Shown here: positions 1-4,968 of the stretch, one piece after another | Layout: every line of letters starts with the position of its first letter | How positions within the stretch are numbered: position 1 is the first letter of the stretch | Assembly (NCBI GenBank): GCA_007133995.1 | Contig: SLLP01000022.1 | Coordinates: 1-6,562 of the forward strand | Reading direction: 5' to 3' | From: Balneolales bacterium | Lineage (GTDB): Bacteria; Bacteroidota; Rhodothermia; Balneolales; Natronogracilivirgulaceae | Length of the DNA stretch: 6,562 bases | The notes under the pieces: model-generated | What the model was told of the DNA's origin: nothing | What the model saw: only the letters and a program-made list of their open reading frames with translations | Databases searched by the model: none | Program-made: the position numbers and the translations under genes

Positions 1-582
1 CGACTCACGGGTCAACTGGATAATGCTGTCGGACTTGCGCTCTGTATCGCGCTGTCAGAAGCCGCCACCAGGTGTTCCTTCCCGCCGCTCATGCTGCTTT
101 TTTCGGAGATGGAGGAAAGTTTCGGGCTTAAAAATCATCCCCATCTCCTAAAAAACAACGGAGAGGGACTTCATCACGGCATTGGGGCAGAGCGAATATC
201 GCAGTTTCTTATTCGCAAAAATCAGATGCCATCAGCTGTGATTACCCTTGACACCACACCGCTCTTCAAGGGAAAACCGGGCGTCGCCCTGTACAGTGGC
301 CACTGGGAGTTCACCGGCCAGGAGCCATCAGAGAAAGAACGGGAGCTGACAGATCAGGTGCGCGATCAGCTCATATCGATAGATCCGAATCTGTTGCTGT
401 CCAACAACACCAATGACTATCTGCATTACGGCGCAAAGTTGAACCGGAAGCGGATGGTCGCCATTCCCTCACTGGCGCTTGAACCTGCCATCTTTCCCTA
501 TCACCAGAAGAACGAATCTGTTTTTATACAGGACATCGAACGGGTTTATCGCATCATGACTCGTTGGCTGGAGCAAGTCTGA
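1..582 (+). CDS. M42/M28-like metallohydrolase, C-terminal part (5' truncated)
   Basis: The reading frame is open from base 1 and ends at TGA 580-582, giving 193 visible codons. The ATG at 91 is internal, because the upstream in-frame residues already match the family. The order of candidate metal and catalytic positions resembles M42 aminopeptidases: an LDNAVG motif (Asp codon 19-21, compare LDDRxG), EMEESFG (Glu codons 112 and 115, compare the QEExG catalytic pair), TLDTTP (Asp codon 250), a TNDY segment (Asp codon 415, compare GTD), and near the C-terminus PYHQKNES (His codon 502) followed by an acidic helix (QDIERV) where M42 enzymes carry HxxxE and the final helix. M42/M28 enzymes are di-zinc, usually cytoplasmic aminopeptidases or deblocking enzymes of about 350 residues, so roughly half is missing here. 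The motifs are divergent (DN instead of DD), so substrate and even peptidase activity are unproven. It could equally be annotated as an M20/M28-type hydrolase. Confidence 0.6.
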   Translation, partial: RLTGQLDNAVGLALCIALSEAATRCSFPPLMLLFSEMEESFGLKNHPHLLKNNGEGLHHGIGAERISQFLIRKNQMPSAVITLDTTPLFKGKPGVALYSGHWEFTGQEPSEKERELTDQVRDQLISIDPNLLLSNNTNDYLHYGAKLNRKRMVAIPSLALEPAIFPYHQKNESVFIQDIERVYRIMTRWLEQV

Positions 583-667
583 CAACACATCGGGCAACGC
601 ATTTGATTCGATATTTCCGTAAATTTAGTGGATATAAAATTCACAGTTAATAAAAGTCACCAACCCC

Positions 668-1024
668 ATGCTTTACCAGGAAAAGTTTTTTTATCTCTGC
701 CATGTTCCGCTGAGTGCCGAAGGTCCCAAGGATGTTGAAATCGTCAGGAAAGCGGCGGATCCCAACGATTTTTCATCTCTGTTTGAGAAATACGAAGAGC
801 TTCGCTCACATGCTTTTAATGACGACGGGCTCTACAGCGTAATTCGTGCGGATGATATCTATGTGCTTATCCGGACTACAACACCGGATCAAGCCAAATC
901 GGAGGCATTTGAAGAGGCAAAAGCCGGTCTTATAACCAATCTTGAGCACCGGGTTATGCAGAATAAAGATAAAAATGCCGTCGCAATCCTGAGAAACGTG
1001 CATAATGTAGAGACGAGCATCTGA
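668..1024 (+). CDS. Uncharacterised 118-residue protein
   Basis: This is a complete frame from ATG 668 to TGA 1022-1024. The same frame meets a TAA at 635-637 with no ATG, GTG or TTG between, except a TTA/ATA stretch, so ATG 668 is the first plausible start. No good SD precedes it. I do not recognise the family. The protein looks soluble, with no signal peptide or membrane segment. It opens with an aromatic beta-like stretch (KFFYLCHVPL), has a charged helix-like middle (SSLFEKYEELRSHAF), a beta-like segment DDIYVLIRTTT, then an acidic helix and a beta-like end (NAVAILRNV). This alternating pattern suggests a small alpha/beta domain. It sits 85 bases after the metallohydrolase and about 29 bases before the TPR gene, so it may open the TPR-pseudouridine synthase transcription unit. 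Its codon use resembles the neighbours, which supports a real gene; function is unknown. Confidence 0.75.
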   Translation: MLYQEKFFYLCHVPLSAEGPKDVEIVRKAADPNDFSSLFEKYEELRSHAFNDDGLYSVIRADDIYVLIRTTTPDQAKSEAFEEAKAGLITNLEHRVMQNKDKNAVAILRNVHNVETSI

Positions 1025-1053
1025 CGCCTGCACCGTTGAAAACCAATCTCATA

Positions 1054-1563
1054 ATGCTTTCCGAAGAGATCGTTGACCTCTCGGACCAGATGGATGAAGC
1101 GCATGCCCGCCATGATGAAGGAACGGTACACCAATGTACCCGGCGATTACGAAGGATAGGAGATGAGTTGGTGGATTTTCTGGAGCGGGCAGAAGGGAAT
1201 GATCTGGTGTTCACCCGCTTTATGATGGGATCGGTTTGCAGTCTGCTCGGGTTTTGGAAGCAGGCGGAAGAATCGTACCGCAAAGCCTTGTTGGATTGGC
1301 CCGATCATGTGGGGCTGCTCAATGAGCTGTTTGATGCCCTGGTGGCGCAGAAAAAATATGCAGAGGCTGAAGAGGTCATAGGTAAGAGCATCCGCCACGG
1401 AGGTGAAACACCGCTTATCCTCAGAAATCATGCAGCCGTGCTGGTGCATCAGAAAAAGCTTGATGAAGCGAAGGTGGTGATGTTTAACTGTATTGCCAAA
1501 TTTCCGAATGATATGGAGAGCCGGCATTTCCTGGAGAAACTGGAGTCGCCGGGTCGCCATTAG
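1054..1563 (+). CDS. Small TPR-repeat protein
   Basis: The frame ends at TAG 1561-1563. Two starts are possible: TTG 1036 and ATG 1054, six codons later. Neither has a clear SD. I chose ATG 1054 because it is the commoner codon. From that start the protein is 169 residues. Residues 1-50 form a charged helical segment. About 51-152 contain three tetratricopeptide-like helical hairpins: 51-84 (contains LLGFWKQAEESYRKALLDWP), 85-118 (ALVAQKKYAEAEEVIGKSI) and 119-152 (AAVLVHQKKLDEAKVVMFNC, then the FPN turn). The A/E-A-E and W/F-P signatures and the roughly 34-residue spacing are typical of TPRs, which form protein-binding solenoids rather than enzymes. No signal peptide or membrane helix is seen, so it is probably cytoplasmic. 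It lies 12 bases before the pseudouridine synthase and its stop codon overlaps that gene's SD, which implies co-transcription and perhaps translational coupling. Its binding partner is unknown. Confidence 0.8.
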   Translation: MLSEEIVDLSDQMDEAHARHDEGTVHQCTRRLRRIGDELVDFLERAEGNDLVFTRFMMGSVCSLLGFWKQAEESYRKALLDWPDHVGLLNELFDALVAQKKYAEAEEVIGKSIRHGGETPLILRNHAAVLVHQKKLDEAKVVMFNCIAKFPNDMESRHFLEKLESPGRH

Positions 1564-1566
1564 GAG
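1562..1566 (+). promoter_or_regulatory. SD for the pseudouridine synthase, overlapping the TPR stop
   Basis: AGGAG is followed by 9 bases and then ATG 1576; a second purine-rich run (GGGGAG, 1568-1573) lies closer to the start. The site shares bases with TAG 1561-1563 of the upstream gene, so ribosomes ending there would sit next to the new start. Confidence 0.6.
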
Positions 1567-1575
1567 TGGGGAGCC

Positions 1576-2292
1576 ATGAAGAAAAAAAAGAGATATGTAA
1601 AACTGAATGCCCGCCAACGGTCGGAAATTCTCTATGAGGACAATCATCTTATTGCCGTCAACAAACCAGCCGGTATTCTGACCGTGCCGATTGCGGGCAT
1701 GAAATCCGCCAACCTGCAGGATGCCATGGACATCTATCTGCAGCCTCAGAAAAGAAAGGCGCAGACGGTTCACCGCATAGACCGCTACACAAGCGGGGTG
1801 GTGCTGTTTGCAAAAAGTTCGCGCGCGAGATCACGGCTGATTGAACAGTTCCGGAACCACGAGCCTGCAAGAATATATCTGGCGCTGGTGCGAGGTGTGC
1901 CGAATCCCCCGGAGGCCGAACTGGTGCATTATATGAAGCGCATCAAGGATGGGTTTCGCAATGTGATCGTTACGGAAGATGACCCCTCCGGAACCAGGGC
2001 ACGGCTGCATTACCGGGTAATTGAGAAGTTCAAGGATACATCACTGGTGGAAGTGGCACTCGATACCGGTCTCAAAAACCAGATAAGGGTCCAGCTGACA
2101 GAGATAGGGCATCCAACAGTTGGCGATCGTCACTATGCAAGCGATGAGGAAGAGGAAAAACTGATCAATCGTCAGGCACTGCATGCATCCCGGCTGGAAT
2201 TCATTCATCCAACCAGCCGGGAAATTGTCGGTCTTGAAGCGGAAATCCCCAAAGATTTTAAGCGACTTATCACGTATTATAAAAGGAAGTGA
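1576..2292 (+). CDS. RluA-family RNA pseudouridine synthase
   Basis: The protein is 238 residues, from ATG 1576 (good SD) to TGA 2290-2292. RluA-family enzymes convert specific uridines in 23S rRNA or tRNA to pseudouridine in the cytoplasm. The N-terminal catalytic-domain strand (ILYEDNHLIAVNKPAGILTV, about residues 18-37) and motif II, HRIDRYTSG at 66-74, are clear; Asp69 is the expected catalytic aspartate. Later elements are also present: ARIYLALVRG, the TGLKNQIRVQL segment, HPTVGDRHYA and LHASRLEFIHP. There is no N-terminal S4 RNA-binding domain, only a short lysine-rich lead, so the architecture matches the compact RluA type rather than RluC/RluD. An oddity is that the usual GRxHQIRxH signature reads GLKNQIRVQ here, with the first Arg and the His changed. 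The target uridine cannot be assigned from sequence, so I give no symbol. It is cotranscribed with the TPR gene in all likelihood. Confidence 0.9.
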   Translation: MKKKKRYVKLNARQRSEILYEDNHLIAVNKPAGILTVPIAGMKSANLQDAMDIYLQPQKRKAQTVHRIDRYTSGVVLFAKSSRARSRLIEQFRNHEPARIYLALVRGVPNPPEAELVHYMKRIKDGFRNVIVTEDDPSGTRARLHYRVIEKFKDTSLVEVALDTGLKNQIRVQLTEIGHPTVGDRHYASDEEEEKLINRQALHASRLEFIHPTSREIVGLEAEIPKDFKRLITYYKRK

Positions 2293-2319
2293 GAAACGAA
2301 TCGCCAGAAGGTAGTGTTA

Positions 2320-2329
2320 AACAATTGTT
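2320..2329. promoter_or_regulatory. 10-base palindrome upstream of dps (possible operator)
   Basis: AACAATTGTT is a perfect 10-base palindrome lying 29 bases before the Dps start codon, in the 66-base gap after the pseudouridine synthase. It might bind a dimeric regulator. It does not match a Fur/PerR-type box that I know, and a 10-base AT-rich palindrome can arise by chance. No convincing -35/-10 pair was found in this gap, so dps could also be read from the upstream unit. Confidence 0.2.
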
Positions 2330-2347
2330 ACAAAAAGAAAACAAAAC

Positions 2348-2352
2348 AGGAG
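2348..2352 (+). promoter_or_regulatory. SD that fixes the Dps start
   Basis: AGGAG sits 6 bases before ATG 2359. It decides in favour of that start over the in-frame GTG 2314, which would add a non-homologous Lys-rich 15-residue leader. Confidence 0.8.
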
Positions 2353-2358
2353 AAGATT

Positions 2359-2853
2359 ATGGCAACATTATTGGATAAAAAAGAAAGCAATATTGATATC
2401 GGCATAACCGACAAACAACGTGAAGAAATAGCCAGGGCTCTCGGCATGCTGCTCGCCGACTCTTACATGCTGTATCTCAAGACACATAACTACCACTGGA
2501 ATGTAACCGGTATGAACTTCCAGTCTCTGCATGCCATGTTTGAGGAGCAGTACACCGAGTTGGCGGAAGCCATAGACACGATTGCTGAGCAGATTCGCTC
2601 CCTCGGACATTTTGCGCCGGGCTCATTCAAGGAGTTCTCGAAAATGACCACGATAACCGAGGAGGAAGGTCTGCCGGATGACAAAACGATGGTTAAACGA
2701 CTTCAGGTAGCTAATGAGGCGGTAATCCGAACGGCCCGAAAGGCGCTTCCGGCGTGTGAGGAGGCCGGTGATGAGGCGTCGCTGGATCTGGTGACCGAGC
2801 GCATCCGCACACATTCAAAAGTGGCGTGGATGCTGCGCAGCCATCTTGAGTAA
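2359..2853 (+). CDS. dps: Dps-family ferritin-like DNA-protection protein
   Basis: The protein is 164 residues from ATG 2359 (SD AGGAG, 6-base spacing) to TAA 2851-2853, the normal Dps length. Dps forms a 12-subunit cage in the cytoplasm that oxidises Fe(II), usually with hydrogen peroxide, stores the iron and in some species binds DNA. The four-helix ferritin-like core is evident. Its signature THNYHWNVTG lies at 42-51, with LHAMFEEQY at 57-65 and DTIAEQIRSLG at 73-83. The inter-subunit ferroxidase ligands expected for the family are His46, His58, the acidic residue at Glu62, Asp73 and Glu77. Position 62 is Glu where Listeria-type proteins have Asp, a conservative change. The N-terminal tail (residues 1-17) is short and mixed-charge (KKES), not a strongly basic DNA-binding tail, so DNA binding is uncertain. 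Two hairpins follow the gene and end the transcript. Confidence 0.93.
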   Translation: MATLLDKKESNIDIGITDKQREEIARALGMLLADSYMLYLKTHNYHWNVTGMNFQSLHAMFEEQYTELAEAIDTIAEQIRSLGHFAPGSFKEFSKMTTITEEEGLPDDKTMVKRLQVANEAVIRTARKALPACEEAGDEASLDLVTERIRTHSKVAWMLRSHLE

Positions 2854-2874
2854 TCATTTTTTATAAAGGATGAC

Positions 2875-2900
2875 ACACAACTAACATGGCGTAGTTGTGT
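2875..2900 (+). repeat. 9-bp perfect inverted repeat, first hairpin after dps
   Basis: ACACAACTA (2875-2883) and TAGTTGTGT (2892-2900) pair perfectly around an 8-base loop, 21 bases after the dps stop. Only TTCGGTTT follows, not a true T tract, so on its own it is a weak terminator. It may protect the mRNA 3' end or assist the second hairpin. Confidence 0.5.
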
Positions 2901-2909
2901 TTCGGTTTC

Positions 2910-2945
2910 AAAGGCGGACCGATTTTGTTTGGTCTGCCTTTTTTT
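2910..2945 (+). terminator. Rho-independent terminator of dps
   Basis: The arm AAAGGCGGACC (2910-2920) pairs with GGTCTGCCTTT (2931-2941), including one G-U pair, around a 10-base loop. The 3' arm merges into a run of seven T residues (2939-2945). The GC-rich stem plus T run is a classical intrinsic terminator that separates dps from the MscS unit. Confidence 0.85.
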
Positions 2946-2971
2946 GTAGAAGAAGAGTTTAACTAACCGAA

Positions 2972-2990
2972 TATTTTAAGTTTTAAAATA
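2972..2990. promoter_or_regulatory. AT-only dyad upstream of mscS (possible promoter/operator)
   Basis: TATTTTAA (2972-2979), a 3-base spacer GTT, and TTAAAATA (2983-2990) form a perfect 8-bp dyad 119 bases before the mscS start. TAAAAT at 2984-2989 could serve as a -10 box, but the best upstream -35 (TTAACT, 2959-2964, spacer 19) is poor. The intergenic stretch 2946-3109 must hold a promoter if the preceding terminator works; this is the best but weak candidate. Confidence 0.25.
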
Positions 2991-3100
2991 ATTCTGCTAA
3001 AAGTGTAAATTATGACATCCAGCGGCAATCGGAATAAATGATTGTAAAGGAGAGATGATTTGCCAATCCTTCGTATCGTACAGAGAAATCAAAATCTAAC

Positions 3101-3104
3101 GGAG
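3101..3104 (+). promoter_or_regulatory. SD of mscS
   Basis: GGAG lies 5 bases before ATG 3110 and supports that start. A stronger-looking SD, AAAGGAG at 3046-3052, lies upstream but serves only a 14-codon frame (3055-3099). Confidence 0.6.
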
Positions 3105-3109
3105 TTGCC

Positions 3110-3940
3110 ATGGAGAATATCTATAACATCGAAGAAATTTTTGCCGAGGTGATTATTCCTTACGGGTTAAGTATTGTTGGCGCAATCGTAATTCTTATTA
3201 TCGGTTGGCTGATTGCCAGCTGGGCAAGCAAGCGTGTCAGAAAAGCATGTGACAAGTCAGAACGCATAGACGCGACACTTACGCCCATTCTTACTCAAAC
3301 AGTCAAGGTGCTTATCCTTATTGCTACGGTTATTGCCGTGCTGAATCGTTTCGGAGTAGAAACGACAAGCCTTGTTGCCCTTCTTGGTGTGGCCGGTCTC
3401 GCTGTTGGACTGGCATTGCAGGGAACCCTCAGCAATTTTTCTGCAGGCGTAATGCTCATGCTGTTCCGTCCGTTCAATGTGGGCGATGCGGTGAACATCA
3501 GCGGCGTTATGGGAGTGGTGGATGAAATCGGTCTTTTCTCTACACAAATGCATACTTTTGATAATATTTACATGGTGATTCCCAATACCAACATCTGGGG
3601 CGCCAATATTTCCAATTTCTCGACCAATCCGACCCGGCGGGTGGACATGGTCTTTGGCATCAGCTATACAGATGATATCGACAAGGCTATGAAAATCATA
3701 TGGGAAGCACTTGAAGCGGATGAGCGTGTGCTAAAGGATCCCGAGCCGATGGTGGCTGTCGGTGAGCTGGGCGACAGTTCGGTGGACCTGTTTGTGCGTC
3801 CATGGACCAAAGCCTCTGATCTCTGGCCGACAAGATTTGCACTCATTAAGGATATCAAAGAACGCTTTGATAAAGAGGGGATCTCCATTCCATTCCCGCA
3901 ACGCGATGTTCACCTGTATAAAACAGAAAACGGCCAGTAA
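3110..3940 (+). CDS. mscS: Small-conductance mechanosensitive channel, MscS type
   Basis: The protein is 276 residues, ATG 3110 to TAA 3938-3940, close to the 286 of E. coli MscS. MscS is a homoheptameric inner-membrane channel opened by membrane tension; it releases solutes during hypo-osmotic shock. Three membrane segments are visible: TM1 about 15-38 (IVGAIVILIIGWLIA), TM2 about 60-80 (VKVLILIATVIAVL) and the pore-lining TM3 about 87-119. TM3 keeps the Gly/Ala packing pattern GLAVGLALQGTLSN. By alignment from memory to the E. coli protein, the pore leucines are Leu97 and Leu101 and the hinge is Gln104-Gly105. The cytoplasmic beta domain (FRPFNVGD at 119-126, then VIPNTNIWG and NFSTNPTRR) and the alpha/beta domain ending GISIPFPQRDVHLY are complete. 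There are no extra N-terminal helices, so it is the minimal MscS form. It is probably cotranscribed with the dehydrogenase 28 bases downstream, though no functional link is evident. Confidence 0.94.
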   Translation: MENIYNIEEIFAEVIIPYGLSIVGAIVILIIGWLIASWASKRVRKACDKSERIDATLTPILTQTVKVLILIATVIAVLNRFGVETTSLVALLGVAGLAVGLALQGTLSNFSAGVMLMLFRPFNVGDAVNISGVMGVVDEIGLFSTQMHTFDNIYMVIPNTNIWGANISNFSTNPTRRVDMVFGISYTDDIDKAMKIIWEALEADERVLKDPEPMVAVGELGDSSVDLFVRPWTKASDLWPTRFALIKDIKERFDKEGISIPFPQRDVHLYKTENGQ

Positions 3941-3968
3941 ATGCCACGTATTTATTCTCACAGTTTTT

Positions 3969-4757
3969 ATGAAGTATTATCACAATAAAAGGATCCTGGT
4001 TACCGGTGCTTCATCGGGTATCGGGATCGCTTTTTGTCGCAAACTGGCATCATTTGGTGCCGATCTGGTTATAACAGCGAGAAGGAGAGATCGACTTGAA
4101 ACACTTGCAAGAGAACTGCAGGCGCAGTATGACTGCAAGGTCATGGTCATCGCTTCCGACCTGTCTGATCCGGATGGGCCCGAATCCCTGTTCAGTGAGA
4201 TTGAAAAAAGCGAGCTACGGATAGATGTACTCATCAACAATGCCGGGTTTGGATACAACGGAGCTTTTGTTGACGGCAAATATGAGATGTATGAGCAGAT
4301 GATGCAGCTGAACATGAATTCACTGGTCAAGCTGACGCGCCTGTTTGTCCCCCGCATGATTGAGCAGGGACATGGTGGCGTCCTTAACGTCTCCTCCATG
4401 GCCGGTTTTTTGCCCATACCTTTTTTCTCCGTGTATTCGGCTACCAAGCAGTTTGTCATCAATTTCAGCTGGAGCCTTTGGAATGAACTTAAAGGCACCG
4501 GAGTTCACGTAAGCGTCCTTTGTCCCGGGCCGGTTGACACGGAATTTTTTGATGTGGCCAAAGCGGATAAAGCAAAAGCGGCTTTTCGCGGGGTGCAGGC
4601 ACCCGGAACGGTTGCTGTAAAAGGTCTTGCCGGGTTGGCTGAAAATACACCACTTAAACTTTCCAGGTCACTTCTGCGCATTTCATACCTGCTCAGCAGG
4701 TTGGTGCCGATACGTCTGGGACTTATGATCGGTCGGCTGGCAATGAGCAAACAGTAA
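3969..4757 (+). CDS. Short-chain dehydrogenase/reductase (SDR), classical type
   Basis: The protein is 262 residues from ATG 3969 to TAA 4755-4757. The open frame extends back to 3762 inside mscS, but the upstream part is not SDR-like; ATG 3969 places the family start (KRILVTGASSGIG) normally. No SD is visible, so translation may rely on coupling with mscS. Classical SDRs are cytosolic Rossmann-fold oxidoreductases of about 250 residues using NAD(P). Visible motifs are TGASSGIG at 12-19, Arg38-Arg39 after strand 2 (suggesting NADP(H) preference), a D-L acid pair at 64-65, NNAG at 90-93, Asn115, Ser143, Tyr156-x3-Lys160 (SATK), and PGPVDTEFF after strand 6. The catalytic Asn-Ser-Tyr-Lys set is therefore complete. 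The C-terminal tail (about 225-262) is hydrophobic/basic (LLRISYLLSRLVPIRLGLMI) and could touch the membrane. The substrate cannot be told; the family includes many ketone and fatty-acid related reductases. Confidence 0.92.
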   Translation: MKYYHNKRILVTGASSGIGIAFCRKLASFGADLVITARRRDRLETLARELQAQYDCKVMVIASDLSDPDGPESLFSEIEKSELRIDVLINNAGFGYNGAFVDGKYEMYEQMMQLNMNSLVKLTRLFVPRMIEQGHGGVLNVSSMAGFLPIPFFSVYSATKQFVINFSWSLWNELKGTGVHVSVLCPGPVDTEFFDVAKADKAKAAFRGVQAPGTVAVKGLAGLAENTPLKLSRSLLRISYLLSRLVPIRLGLMIGRLAMSKQ

Positions 4758-4772
4758 TCATTGCTGTCTTCC

Positions 4773-4818
4773 GAATTGTAAATTCACAGGAAAGAGATTT
4801 ACAATTCCTCTTTTTTTT
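4773..4818 (+). terminator. Intrinsic terminator after the SDR gene
   Basis: GAATTGTAAAT (4773-4783) and ATTTACAATTC (4797-4807) form a perfect 11-bp stem with a 13-base loop, followed three bases later by T8 (4811-4818). It starts 15 bases after the SDR stop. The stem has only two G-C pairs, so the termination may be incomplete. The opposite strand has no T run, so it is not bidirectional. Confidence 0.75.
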
Positions 4819-4870
4819 ATTATTCTTTTAAGCTATATAATTTATAAACTTATACTTTGAACCTGAATAG

Positions 4871-4898
4871 TTGCCGCATAGAATACAACAGTCGGCAA
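4871..4898. repeat. Short inverted repeat upstream of the DUF349 gene
   Basis: TTGCCG (4871-4876) and CGGCAA (4893-4898) are perfect 6-base complements separated by 16 bases. They could form a small stem or a split operator half-site pair upstream of the promoter candidate; chance is also plausible. Confidence 0.2.
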
Positions 4899-4902
4899 GT
4901 TT

Positions 4903-4930
4903 TTGTTATTTAGGTGTATGAGTGTATACT
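4903..4930 (+). promoter_or_regulatory. Candidate promoter of the DUF349 gene
   Basis: TTGTTA (4903-4908) and TATACT (4925-4930) are separated by 16 bases. The -10 matches 5 of 6 and the -35 4 of 6 of the sigma-70 consensus; the TTG also fits the -33 TTG of Bacteroidota promoters, but the -10 does not match the TAnnTTTG form. Transcription would start near 4937, giving a leader of about 30 bases. Confidence 0.4.
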
Positions 4931-4941
4931 GTACACAGTAT
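4926..4941. promoter_or_regulatory. Perfect 16-base dyad overlapping the -10 (candidate operator)
   Basis: ATACTGT (4926-4932), AC, ACAGTAT (4935-4941) is a perfect 7-bp dyad. A second dyad, GTGTA (4922-4926) with TACAC (4932-4936), overlaps it. The site lies across the candidate -10 and start region and 27 bases before ATG 4969, the place where a repressor would act. It resembles half of an E. coli LexA box (CTGT...ACAG) but the spacing is 2, not 8, so that assignment is rejected. Confidence 0.4.
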
Positions 4942-4968
4942 TCTAATCCGTATCATTGATTGATATTA

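Noticed and set aside
603..638. Promoter before the 118-residue gene (TTGATT with TATAAA)
   Set aside because: The spacer between the boxes is 24 bases, too long, and the Bacteroidota TAnnTTTG form is absent; no supportable promoter was found in 583-667.
1147..1773. Minus-strand open frame of 208 codons
   Set aside because: It spans antisense to both the TPR gene and the start of the pseudouridine synthase, which have clear family motifs; its own product shows none.
2314..2358. GTG start for dps, 15 codons upstream
   Set aside because: ATG 2359 has a well spaced AGGAG, and the extension has no SD of its own and does not resemble Dps N-termini.
3762..3968. Upstream extension of the SDR frame into mscS
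   Set aside because: The added 69 residues overlap a well supported mscS end and are not SDR-like; the SDR fold starts directly after ATG 3969.
3941..3988. 15-codon frame (ATG 3941 to TAA 3988) right after mscS
   Set aside because: It is very short, overlaps the SDR start in another frame and has no SD of its own.
4926..4941. LexA (SOS) box
   Set aside because: CTGT and ACAG are present but separated by 2 bases instead of the 8 of the E. coli site, and the gene is not a known SOS member.
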